Source of the DNA: Eubacterium maltosivorans
Lineage (GTDB): Bacteria > Bacillota > Clostridia > Eubacteriales > Eubacteriaceae
NCBI RefSeq assembly: GCF_002441855.2
Contig: NZ_CP029487.1
Location: 2,356,001 to 2,420,000 of the forward strand
DNA: 64,000 nt
Direction: 5' to 3'
The notes under the pieces were generated by a model, which saw only the letters and a program-made list of their open reading frames with translations, had not been told where the DNA came from and made no database searches. Within the stretch, counting starts at the first letter, position 1. Each line of letters starts with the position of its first letter. Below, one piece after another: positions 26,625-34,472 of the stretch. The position numbers and the translations under genes were made by a program.

Positions 26625-27689
26625 TTAAATAAACCGAGTCACAATTTCCGGATTGTGCATCAGCAGGCTTGCGAGTCCCACAATTACCACTAAAATGAGA
26701 ATGCAGATAATATGGGTCTTTTTATGCATTGCCAGAATGGCCACATACTCCCGAAGCAGAGCGTTATACCAAAAATAAAATTTTGTTTTCGCGCCAATCC
26801 CCTGCGCCTTGAGGTTTGCCTTTCGGGCATATATACTCGCGCGGAACACATGGTAATTCGAAGTTGAGAACAAAATACGCAGATGCTTCATATCCTGCTC
26901 CCGGCTCTCGATAATTCGTCTGGAAAACAGCATATTTTCATAGGTATTTTTAGACTGGTCCTCGACCAGAATATGATCCTCTGAAATCCCTTGCTCCAGG
27001 GCGTACTGTTTCATGGCTTCGCTCTCGGCAATCTGCTCGTCGCCTCCCTTGCCGCCAGACATGATGAGCATGGGCGGTTTCTTTTTTTTATCCGCCTGCC
27101 GCCGGTAAACCTTAAGGGCCCGGTCAATCCGGCCAGCCAGCAGGGGCGTAACTCTATTACCGCCCATCAGGCCAGATCCCAGCACAATGATATAGTCCTG
27201 CCTGAGAAGCGGCCTGTAAATCCCATAAATAAAGGACGAAAGGATAAAATTCGAAAATATCAGCAGCAGGTATAACAAAATTGTGTTGACCAGCAGCATA
27301 ATAACTGAGAGCACATCATTGATCTCGACGTTTTTAAAGGAAACCATCCCCAAAAACAGCCACAGCAAAATACCAATGCCCACCAGAAGACTGAGCAGAT
27401 TGGCTTTGCTCCGCCCTTCCTTTCTCAGCAGCGTCACCGCGCTGTAAAAGGAAATCGCCAAAATAATAAATACACCCGTCAGTAAAATCAGGGTGACAAT
27501 TATCCCGATAATGACCACCAGGAAAAATAAAAACGGGTTTCCCGTCTCACCCGCCAGCATGACAAGTGAAAGACCGCTGATCATCAATAAGATAAAAAAC
27601 AGAAACCCATTGATCAGCCTTCTTCTATCCTGCAAGTACACAAGCAGAAAGAATAAAAGATAAATGAGATTAATCACATATAAGAGCAT
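26625..27689 (-). CDS. YdcF/SanA-like (DUF218) membrane protein
   Basis: About 354 residues from ATG 27689, chosen because AAGGAG lies 7 bases before it; the TTG at 27710 has none. The first ~160 residues form about five membrane helices. The DUF218 domain follows at about 165-325 with IIVLGSG, the SGGKGGDE loop and a STSNYHVFRA segment, then a last helix near the C-terminus. The family is linked to envelope functions such as vancomycin tolerance and peptidoglycan or undecaprenyl-phosphate metabolism. It is monocistronic. Confidence 0.8.
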   Translation of the reverse strand: MLLYVINLIYLLFFLLVYLQDRRRLINGFLFFILLMISGLSLVMLAGETGNPFLFFLVVIIGIIVTLILLTGVFIILAISFYSAVTLLRKEGRSKANLLSLLVGIGILLWLFLGMVSFKNVEINDVLSVIMLLVNTILLYLLLIFSNFILSSFIYGIYRPLLRQDYIIVLGSGLMGGNRVTPLLAGRIDRALKVYRRQADKKKKPPMLIMSGGKGGDEQIAESEAMKQYALEQGISEDHILVEDQSKNTYENMLFSRRIIESREQDMKHLRILFSTSNYHVFRASIYARKANLKAQGIGAKTKFYFWYNALLREYVAILAMHKKTHIICILILVVIVGLASLLMHNPEIVTRFI

Positions 27690-27773
27690 CGTATTTCTCC
27701 TTATTTTCAACTTTTATTATCCTTATACCCATTTCGATATTGTTCCTACCGCGTAAAGCGCTACATAAAGAAA

Positions 27774-27793
27774 AACGCCTGATGTCAGGCGTT
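27774..27793 (-). terminator. Terminator of the FGGY-methyltransferase operon
   Basis: AACGCCTGA and TCAGGCGTT form a 9-bp stem with a 2-base loop; on the minus strand TTTTTC follows. It lies 38 bases past the last gene of the operon. Confidence 0.8.
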
Positions 27794-27830
27794 CCTCTTT
27801 ATATAATAATTTAATTAGGGAGCATTATAA

Positions 27831-28760
27831 TTATGCCAGAAGCATTGGCAGAATCGAAAAATTAAAAATTTGCAGCACAGCGATGGTAAAGGCCGGCGGG
27901 TCGATATGACTGTCGGCATTCGTATTGAAGGTACGGGCCGCGATGTCGCAGAGCACAGCGCCGATCATACCGATAATAACACCGCCGATAATCGACAGCA
28001 CAGCATTCTGAGTTACCGCAAAAACTGTGAGCACCGTCGTCGCCGCCGGTAAAATGATCTGGTGAAGGTTTTCCATTGGCAGCTTCATGGGCAGCCACAA
28101 AAAACAGATTGCCGCAATCCCAAAGGCAAAAGAACCCATGTTGTTAAACAGGTACATGGCCTCCTGAGAGCCGTCAAGCCCCATCTGCCCAAGCGCCACG
28201 GTGATACAGCCTACCAGCAGGCTGCTGCCGGCGCCCAGCACCAGAAGAAAGGTAAATCTGTTTTTATCTGGCAGGAAGACATGCTTCTCTCCTTCCCATT
28301 TTCCAAGGAAGCCGCTCGTCCCAAGTGTGAGGCGGGTGAGCAGGCCGTTTAAGAACACGGTGATGGCGACTGTATCAGTCCAGCCTGCCAGATTGAGCAC
28401 ATTCACCCCGAACAGATCCGAGATTACAAACTCAATGAGATAGCCGGCAACGCCAAACACCCCGCCGACCAGCAGCGCAGCGCCGTCATTGTATTTACAC
28501 AGCGGCGTAATAATATCTGCGCCGCTCTCCATCTTTCCCCTGCGCATAAGATAAGCGCCGGCGGCCGCCGCGCCGCAGAAAGAAATATGCGGCCCAAACC
28601 ACGAGCCAAAGCTGACAAAGGGTATCATCGGCGCACCGGCCGCCCCTCCAAGAATAGCTGCAACAACAGTGATCCCTGTAAAAATAAATGCTGTTACCCC
28701 GCCGATACACGCACCGAACACGCCGCCGCCAAAGGCGGCAATTAACATCAAAATATCCAT
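27831..28760 (-). CDS. Multi-pass membrane protein of unknown function, DUF7973-like
   Basis: A 309-residue hydrophobic protein with about eight membrane segments and glycine-rich helices (AAFGGGVFGACIGG at the start). I recall similar sequences annotated as DUF7973, with low certainty. It is the last gene of the operon after the corrinoid protein, 36 bases away, with AAGGGGA before the ATG. Its place in the operon suggests a permease for the methylated substrate or its product, as no other transporter is encoded there. Confidence 0.65.
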   Translation of the reverse strand: MDILMLIAAFGGGVFGACIGGVTAFIFTGITVVAAILGGAAGAPMIPFVSFGSWFGPHISFCGAAAAGAYLMRRGKMESGADIITPLCKYNDGAALLVGGVFGVAGYLIEFVISDLFGVNVLNLAGWTDTVAITVFLNGLLTRLTLGTSGFLGKWEGEKHVFLPDKNRFTFLLVLGAGSSLLVGCITVALGQMGLDGSQEAMYLFNNMGSFAFGIAAICFLWLPMKLPMENLHQIILPAATTVLTVFAVTQNAVLSIIGGVIIGMIGAVLCDIAARTFNTNADSHIDPPAFTIAVLQIFNFSILPMLLA

Positions 28761-28796
28761 ATTATCAAATCCCCTTATTTATCCTCTAATCAACCG

Positions 28797-29429
28797 CTAT
28801 GCGATTTCCTTCGCTACCTTTGCGGCAGACCCTGCGTCCTCCGCAAAAGCATCTGCGCCGATCTCATCGGCAAAAGCCTGGGTGACTGGCGCACCGCCGA
28901 CCATAATCTTAAAACTCTTTTCGACATCCGAGCTCCTGATCGCTGCCACCGCGTCGCCAAGGGCGGGCATGGTGGTTGTGAGAAGGGCAGAAAGCCCCAC
29001 AATTCTAACGTCTGGATTTTGACGGATAGCCTCGATAATCACTTCGTTTTTCACATCGACGCCCAGGTCGATCACCTCAAAGCCGGCACTTTCAATCATC
29101 ATTCCCACCAGATTTTTTCCAATATCGTGAAGATCCCCCTCGACGGTAGCCAGAATGTATTTCCCCATGGAACCGGTGGCGCCTGTGGCCAAATGCGGTT
29201 TTAAGACGTCCACCCCTTTTTTCATGGTCTTTGCCGCGATGAGCATTTCCGGCACATAGATATCGCCATTTTTAAAGTTTTCCCCTACCTTGTCCATGGC
29301 GCCGATCATGCCAATGTTTAAAATATCCATTGCGTCGCAGCCCTCGTCCAGGGCTTCCTGTACCAGACCGGCTATAATTTTTTTCTTCCCCTTTTTAACC
29401 GCCTGGCTGATTTCATCAATTTTCATCAT
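28797..29429 (-). CDS. Corrinoid protein (MtaC/MtbC/MtqC-type)
   Basis: A 210-residue cobalamin carrier. The N-terminal helical cap domain occupies about 1-85, and the Rossmann B12-binding domain about 90-210 with the base-off histidine motif DLHDIGKN (His near residue 103) and the later GLSALLTTT and GGAPV segments. The methyl group would be loaded on Co(I) by a substrate methyltransferase and passed to the MeTHF enzyme next door. ATG at 29429 or 29426 is possible; AGAGGT precedes both. It could also serve the MttB-like proteins of this window, which have no corrinoid neighbour. Confidence 0.92.
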   Translation of the reverse strand: MMKIDEISQAVKKGKKKIIAGLVQEALDEGCDAMDILNIGMIGAMDKVGENFKNGDIYVPEMLIAAKTMKKGVDVLKPHLATGATGSMGKYILATVEGDLHDIGKNLVGMMIESAGFEVIDLGVDVKNEVIIEAIRQNPDVRIVGLSALLTTTMPALGDAVAAIRSSDVEKSFKIMVGGAPVTQAFADEIGADAFAEDAGSAAKVAKEIA

Positions 29430-29444
29430 TATTTTAACCTCTTT

Positions 29445-30248
29445 TCATTTCACATTTCCAAACAAGCCGTCACGATAAGCGTTGATATACTCGATGCAGT
29501 ATTCATCCTCACCCAGCAGCGCCTCAGCCGCGTAGATCAGGCCCATCATGTCCGCATTCAGCGGGTCCAGAATGGCGCTGTCCATGCCCGCGTTCATGGC
29601 CAGAATCATAAAGCCCTGGTTCACGTATTTGCGGGCAGGCAGATTAAAAGAAATATTGCTGGCAGCGCCGGTCACATGGACTGACGGGTACCGCTTTTTA
29701 ATTTCCCGGATGGTTTCTGTGACGGTCTCAATGCCGTCCTCAGACGCACAGAGCATTTCCACCAGCGGGTCGATATGGATACGTCCCGGCGCTATACCAT
29801 ATGCTTTTGCCTTATCCATAATGGCTTCAAAAATCTCCAGCCGCTTTTCCGCTGTTTTGGGAATACCAGAATCGTCGCAGAGCAGCGCCGCACATTCCCA
29901 TTTTGTATCCGCGATGGCTGGAAAAATAATATCAATCTTATTCCCCTCAAGGGACACAGAATTGACCAGCCCCTCTTCATTGCAGTGTGGCAGCACTTCT
30001 CTTAGGATCTCCGGCGACGGGCTGTCCACAGCCAGCGGTGTATCTGTGACGGCCTGAACCGCCTCGATCATCCATTTCAGGGTTTCTGCCTCGCGCTTTT
30101 CCGGTACCGAAGCGCAGACGTCAATAAAATCCGCGCCGGCAGCGCTCTGCTTTTCAGCCAGCTCCTGCAAAAATGCCGTATCTCTCTCCTCAATGGCTTT
30201 TGCCACAGATGGAATCGAGCCGTTTATTTTTTCTCCGATAATAATCAT
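29445..30248 (-). CDS. Methyltetrahydrofolate:corrinoid methyltransferase (pterin-binding)
   Basis: A 267-residue TIM-barrel protein of the pterin-binding family (AcsE, MtvA, MtqA and MtgA type). IGEKINGSIP at the N-terminus, ADFIDVCAS near 40 and LAVDSP near 72 match the pterin pocket segments of the family, and NISFNLPAR near 195 is also conserved. It would move the methyl group from the corrinoid protein to tetrahydrofolate, feeding the Wood-Ljungdahl methyl branch. It lies 12 bases after the UroD-type gene and 15 bases before the corrinoid protein gene. Confidence 0.9.
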   Translation of the reverse strand: MIIIGEKINGSIPSVAKAIEERDTAFLQELAEKQSAAGADFIDVCASVPEKREAETLKWMIEAVQAVTDTPLAVDSPSPEILREVLPHCNEEGLVNSVSLEGNKIDIIFPAIADTKWECAALLCDDSGIPKTAEKRLEIFEAIMDKAKAYGIAPGRIHIDPLVEMLCASEDGIETVTETIREIKKRYPSVHVTGAASNISFNLPARKYVNQGFMILAMNAGMDSAILDPLNADMMGLIYAAEALLGEDEYCIEYINAYRDGLFGNVK

Positions 30249-30260
30249 GGTTTCGCCTCT

Positions 30261-31337
30261 TTAGTATTCATTCCAGTTCAATGCTACATCATACATGGCG
30301 TCAATGTTCTCAAGGGGCGTATCCTGCTGGATACGGTGGCTTGGGCTGAAAAAATAGCCGCCATCCTTCCCCAGCACAGAAAGGGTTTCCTTTGTGAGCT
30401 CACGGATCGCATCAGGCTTGAGGTTCGGCAGATCCTGCTGGGTGTCCATGCCGCCGTGGAAGGTGAGCTTATCCCCAAATTTTTCCTTGAGCACATGAAT
30501 GTCCATGTTTTTAGCTGAGGTCTGGATCGGGTCAAGAACCCTGACGCCTGCGTCGATAAAATCCGGGATCAGCGGCATAACAGAGCCGCAGGTATGGTAA
30601 ATCAGTGTCGCGTTGTGGCTGTCCGCCATATCGCACAGCTCCTTGAGTCCAGGCGCAAAGTAGGTCATAAAGACATCCCGATTGATCATCAGGCTGTTTT
30701 GAGTCCCCATGTCATCCTTGTAAAAGATAAAGTCCATTTTGCCCTTGGAAGCGGTGAGCAGCCGGTCATAATAGCCCACCCAGAAGTCTGTAACGCGGCG
30801 GACTGCCTCCTGCATCATTTCTTCCTCAGACATGAGCAGGATCATGGCATTTTCCATGCCGAAAAGGTAAGTCAGCTGATGGAAAACCCCGTGATAGCCC
30901 TCGCAGTGGATGCCCGGGCCACAGATCGCGTAGCCCTCGTACTGGTCACACAGCCTTTCCACAGCCGAGTAGTCATAGGCGTCAGGCGTCGGCCACTTAT
31001 AGCCGAGAACCTTATCCATATCGTCATCGTCCTCCACATCGCCCAGAGGGTTGAGGTCTACGTATAAATCACGGCTGTGGCCTGTGATGCGTTCCCTGCG
31101 GCGTACCCCCCACTCGTCATAAAAGGTGCCGTCCGCGGATTTTTCGAAAGCCGGTCCCACATAAGGCGGGATCACCTCTCTAAAATCCACCTGATAGTAT
31201 TCCAGCAGCTCGTCATAGCTTTTTCCATAGTATTTTCCTAAATTTTCTGCCACAATATCTGTTGACCGGAAATTGATGGGCGCCCGGTCCGGCCGTTCAT
31301 GGTGCAGCGCCATCTGCACACGCTCTCTAGAATTCAC
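30261..31337 (-). CDS. UroD-family (MtaA/MtbA-like) methyltransferase
   Basis: About 358 residues from GTG 31337, chosen because AGGAG ends 8 bases before it; a GTG at 31346 overlaps that site. A uroporphyrinogen decarboxylase fold protein in which YHTCGS (near 240) supplies the His-x-Cys pair that binds zinc in MtaA and MtbA. The third ligand position, Cys in those enzymes, appears as SPSHR near the C-terminus, so a His may replace Cys. Flanked by a kinase and a MeTHF methyltransferase, it is more likely the substrate-specific demethylase of a corrinoid system than a tetrapyrrole enzyme. Confidence 0.85.
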   Translation of the reverse strand: MNSRERVQMALHHERPDRAPINFRSTDIVAENLGKYYGKSYDELLEYYQVDFREVIPPYVGPAFEKSADGTFYDEWGVRRRERITGHSRDLYVDLNPLGDVEDDDDMDKVLGYKWPTPDAYDYSAVERLCDQYEGYAICGPGIHCEGYHGVFHQLTYLFGMENAMILLMSEEEMMQEAVRRVTDFWVGYYDRLLTASKGKMDFIFYKDDMGTQNSLMINRDVFMTYFAPGLKELCDMADSHNATLIYHTCGSVMPLIPDFIDAGVRVLDPIQTSAKNMDIHVLKEKFGDKLTFHGGMDTQQDLPNLKPDAIRELTKETLSVLGKDGGYFFSPSHRIQQDTPLENIDAMYDVALNWNEY

Positions 31338-31348
31338 AATATTCACTC

Positions 31349-32905
31349 CTATTTTGTAAAATTATATTTGAATAACAGCTGATGATGGTCGTCCATTTCC
31401 TTTTTCAGGTTTTCATATACACGCTGCCAGATGCCGAAGAAATCCTGATACATTTCATGATTTTTCATATCCGGCTCAATGGTTTCGGTCACCTTGACAA
31501 TATCTTTAGACATGGCAATAATGCTGTCACAAAGCCCTGCCCCCTTGGCTGCCAGAATGGCGTCGCCCAGCGGCGCAGCTTCATCCACATTGGTGGTGCT
31601 CAGCGGAATGCCTGTGACATCCGCGGTAATACGGTTCCAGAATCTGCTCTTGGTGGGGCCGCCGTTTAAGGTCAGCCCATCAATCTTCGCGCCGGAGGCC
31701 TGGGCAATCTTGATGTTGGAGTACAGGTCAAAGGCTACGCCCTCCATAAGCGCGCGGATCATATCTTCACGGCTGGTGCTCAGGGTAACGCCGAAGAATA
31801 CGCCCTTTGAGTTGGGGTTCCAGTGAGGTGAAAGCGTGTTCCCGAGATAAGGCAGGTATAAAAGACCGCCGGCGCCGGGTTTAGTCTGGGCTGCCGCCTC
31901 GGCGTCATAGAGACTGAAAACATTCTGCCCGGTCGATTTCGCAACAACCTGCTCGTGACCGCCGAAGGTGCCGTTAAACCAGTTAAGCGAAGCGCCGGTA
32001 AAGGCCATGGGCGCATCGAACATGGTCAGCCCCGGAATAACATGAGGCCACTTGAGAATCCGGAATTCTTCCTTGCGCTCCGGTGTGGGAATCATGATCC
32101 CCAGGTTGGAGCCTGTGCCCATGGAGTAATACGCCTGGTAGGCCTTGGTGACACCGCAGCCCAGAGCAGCCGAGCTGATGTCTGTACCGCCGGCCACTAC
32201 GATGGTACCCTTCTTTAAGCCCGTTTCGGCAGCGGCTTCGTCATCCACAGTGCCGACCACCTCGTCACAGTCATAGATCTTTGGATATTTATCAATGGGA
32301 ACGCCGATTTTTTCTGCGAGCTCTGTGTTCCACTCACCCTTTTGGTAATCGAAGGGATAGAATAGACCAGCGTCCCCCTTATTGATGGTAAATTCCTTAC
32401 AGAGCCGGTAGGTGCAGTAGCCTGCAGGTGATAAGAGCTTATAAGTCTTGTTAAAAAGTCCCGGCTCATGCTTTTTCATCCATAACGCCTTTGGCTCGAT
32501 GAACCAGCAGGCAATGCGGTTACCGTTGTTGTAGTTGATAACCTCCTCGCCCACACGCTCACGGATTTCATTACATTCCTCCTCGGCCCGGGCGTCCATC
32601 CAGATCATCCCCGGGCGCACCGGGCGGCCGTCTTTATCAATGGGCAGCATTACCCCCACCAGCCCTGAAAGAGCAACACCCGCAATGTTTTCCGCGTCAA
32701 TGCCGCAGTCCAGACACTGGCGGATAGCTGATTTTACAGCGGACCAGTAGCTGTCTCCCTCCTGCTCGGCATAGCCCGGCTTTGAGAGCAGCAGCGGATG
32801 CGTCTGGAAGCCCTTAGCCACAATCTGGTTGGTCCGGGTGTCCAGCACCCGCGCTTTTACACTTGATGTACCGATATCGATTCCTAATGTTAAATAGCCC
32901 TTCAT
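31349..32905 (-). CDS. FGGY-family carbohydrate kinase (xylulokinase-like)
   Basis: A 518-residue ASKHA-fold kinase. The phosphate-1 loop GIDIGTSSVKA lies at about 7-17, the MDARAEEE substrate helix near 105-112, and the LTLNGGPTKSRFW signature near 415-427. By length and motifs it is in the xylulokinase/gluconokinase/glycerol kinase family. It is first in the operon after the DeoR-controlled promoter at 33012-33040, with AAGGGGA before ATG 32905. The sugar or polyol is unknown. Its link to demethylation genes suggests that the substrate is a methylated sugar or polyol. Confidence 0.9.
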   Translation of the reverse strand: MKGYLTLGIDIGTSSVKARVLDTRTNQIVAKGFQTHPLLLSKPGYAEQEGDSYWSAVKSAIRQCLDCGIDAENIAGVALSGLVGVMLPIDKDGRPVRPGMIWMDARAEEECNEIRERVGEEVINYNNGNRIACWFIEPKALWMKKHEPGLFNKTYKLLSPAGYCTYRLCKEFTINKGDAGLFYPFDYQKGEWNTELAEKIGVPIDKYPKIYDCDEVVGTVDDEAAAETGLKKGTIVVAGGTDISSAALGCGVTKAYQAYYSMGTGSNLGIMIPTPERKEEFRILKWPHVIPGLTMFDAPMAFTGASLNWFNGTFGGHEQVVAKSTGQNVFSLYDAEAAAQTKPGAGGLLYLPYLGNTLSPHWNPNSKGVFFGVTLSTSREDMIRALMEGVAFDLYSNIKIAQASGAKIDGLTLNGGPTKSRFWNRITADVTGIPLSTTNVDEAAPLGDAILAAKGAGLCDSIIAMSKDIVKVTETIEPDMKNHEMYQDFFGIWQRVYENLKKEMDDHHQLLFKYNFTK

Positions 32906-33011
32906 TTTTTAATCCCCTTATATTTTTTAATACTACATCTTCCTTGATACGTTTTGAAACATTCTGATCAGTTTGTCCATTTAGATGTGTTTTTCAACAT
33001 CTCATGACCAC

Positions 33012-33040
33012 ATTTTAGTCTATTTTGACGTGATTGTCAA
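33012..33040 (-). promoter_or_regulatory. Sigma70 promoter of the FGGY-methyltransferase operon
   Basis: On the minus strand TTGACA (33040-33035) and TAAAAT (33017-33012) are separated by 17 bases. It lies about 105 bases before the kinase start. Confidence 0.82.
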
Positions 33041-33116
33041 CATATTTTTTCAAATAATTTCATTTTTACGATATTATTTGAAATATATAGATCTATTTTT
33101 GACATGTTTTGACATT
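33023..33116. promoter_or_regulatory. Direct-repeat operators, likely for the DeoR regulator
   Basis: TTTTGACATG at 33097-33106 and TTTTGACATT at 33107-33116 are adjacent 10-base repeats, one helical turn apart. A third copy, TTTTGACGTG at 33023-33032, lies in the promoter spacer. Spaced direct repeats with a distal copy fit DeoR-type looping repression. Confidence 0.65.
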
Positions 33117-33121
33117 TTTAT

Positions 33122-33160
33122 AAAAATAAAAACCGCTGCGGAGCTTTACTCCGTCAGCGG
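33122..33160 (-). terminator. Terminator overlapping the deoR-like stop
   Basis: CCGCTG/CAGCGG and GGAG/CTCC form a stem (33133-33160) followed on the minus strand by a T-rich tract at 33132-33122. The regulator stop codon at 33154-33156 is inside the stem. Confidence 0.85.
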
Positions 33161-33918
33161 CTCGTAATGACCTCAACCTGCATTTCAGCAAATGCCTTTT
33201 GATATTCCTCTGGATAACCGGTCGTGGTGATAATATGCCCAACAGCGTCAAATTCACAGATTTTTCGAAACGCGCGCTTGCCAAATTTGGTTTCATCGGC
33301 CAGCACATAAGTTTTGTCTGAAAATTTTAAGAGCATGGTATATATCTCGGCAAGGTAGTTGTTGTTGATGGTATAGCCAAAATCCTCGGACACGCCATTG
33401 ACCGTTATAAAGGATTTCTCTATATAAATATTTTTAAGGGTTTCCTGGGCAAAGGAGCCCGAGGTAAAATACTTCTTACTCTCGATTTCCACATCGCCGC
33501 CCAGAAAGATCAGACGAATATTGGGCTTTGGCGCCAGCTCCATAACCACGTTAAAGCTGTGCGTTACCACCGTGATATTTTCGGCTGTAATAAATTTGCT
33601 CATTTGCCAGCAGCTGTTCCCGGCGCCGATGAATATAATATCGCCAGACTGCACCAGTCCCGCTGCCGCGTAGCCTACCTCGGTTTTCAGCCCGATCAGG
33701 TCATCGGCATTTTCATAGAACACCTGGTTGATCTGAGTATCGCTGAGCACCATACCGCCGCGCTTTTTCTCGAGGAAGCCCTGCTTCGCAAGCTTGTCAA
33801 CATCCCTCCGGACCGTCGAGAGGCTGGCCGGCACTGCCTCACACAGGGTCTTGTAGTCTGCGCTCCGGTGCTCCAGCAAATATTTTTTTATTTTGTCAAT
33901 TCTCTGCTCTTCAAACAT
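33154..33918 (-). CDS. DeoR-family transcriptional regulator
   Basis: A 254-residue protein with an N-terminal winged HTH (VSTVRRDVDKLAKQGF at about 33-48, with KKRGG following) and a C-terminal sugar-phosphate sensor domain (DeoRC; IIFIGAGNSCW near 90-100). DeoR regulators respond to phosphorylated sugars, which fits a kinase as the first gene of the adjacent operon: the kinase product may be the inducer. It reads in the same direction as that operon but ends in its own terminator. AGGTGG precedes ATG 33918. Confidence 0.9.
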   Translation of the reverse strand: MFEEQRIDKIKKYLLEHRSADYKTLCEAVPASLSTVRRDVDKLAKQGFLEKKRGGMVLSDTQINQVFYENADDLIGLKTEVGYAAAGLVQSGDIIFIGAGNSCWQMSKFITAENITVVTHSFNVVMELAPKPNIRLIFLGGDVEIESKKYFTSGSFAQETLKNIYIEKSFITVNGVSEDFGYTINNNYLAEIYTMLLKFSDKTYVLADETKFGKRAFRKICEFDAVGHIITTTGYPEEYQKAFAEMQVEVITSR

Positions 33919-34017
33919 GGGTTACCACCTGCCTGTTATAGTAAATTCATTCTAGCATTTTTTTGAAGGTAAGACAAGGGGAGGAAACATTTTAATGGCT
34001 TGTCTGAAACCGCCGCG

Positions 34018-34066
34018 TTGACACCAAAACGAAGAAAGGCTATAATCATCTTGATTACACTTGTAA
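34018..34066 (+). promoter_or_regulatory. blaI promoter with BlaI operator
   Basis: TTGACA (34018-34023), 17 bases, TATAAT (34041-34046): a consensus sigma70 promoter. TTACACTTGTAA at 34055-34066 matches the BlaI/MecI box TACA-N2-TGTA and covers the transcription start, so the operon is self-repressed. Confidence 0.92.
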
Positions 34067-34082
34067 GATCAGGAGGCTTAGA

Positions 34083-34463
34083 ATGAACGAAAAACTTCCC
34101 CAAATATCCGAAGCCGAGTTCGAGGTGATGCAGATCATCTGGTACAAAGCGCCCATCAACACCAACGAGATCGTCGGTCTGCTCAGCGCTACAAGCGACT
34201 GGAGCCCCAAAACCATCCAGACCATGCTCATCCGCCTCGAAAAAAAAGGCGCCGTCACCCATGAAAAGGAAGGCCGGGTATATGTCTATTCCCCACTCAT
34301 CCCAAAGGAGGACTACATTTCCCACGAGAGCCACGCCTTTCTGAATAAATTTTTTAACGGCGCCCTGGACCAGATGGTTGTCAGCTACCTTTCCCAGAAC
34401 GATTTGTCCCAGGAGGACATTGACAGCCTCCGGTCCATTTTAGACCAAAAGGCAAAGGGCTGA
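34083..34463 (+). CDS. blaI: BlaI/MecI-family repressor
   Basis: A 126-residue winged-helix repressor; the recognition helix is in WSPKTIQTMLIRLEKKG at about 41-57. In this family the dimer is cleaved after BlaR1 signalling. AGGAGG lies 7 bases before ATG. It is followed 9 bases later by blaR1 and preceded by a promoter carrying a BlaI operator; two more such operators precede the lipoprotein gene 36358-37632. Confidence 0.93.
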   Translation: MNEKLPQISEAEFEVMQIIWYKAPINTNEIVGLLSATSDWSPKTIQTMLIRLEKKGAVTHEKEGRVYVYSPLIPKEDYISHESHAFLNKFFNGALDQMVVSYLSQNDLSQEDIDSLRSILDQKAKG

Positions 34464-34472
34464 GGCGGCAGC

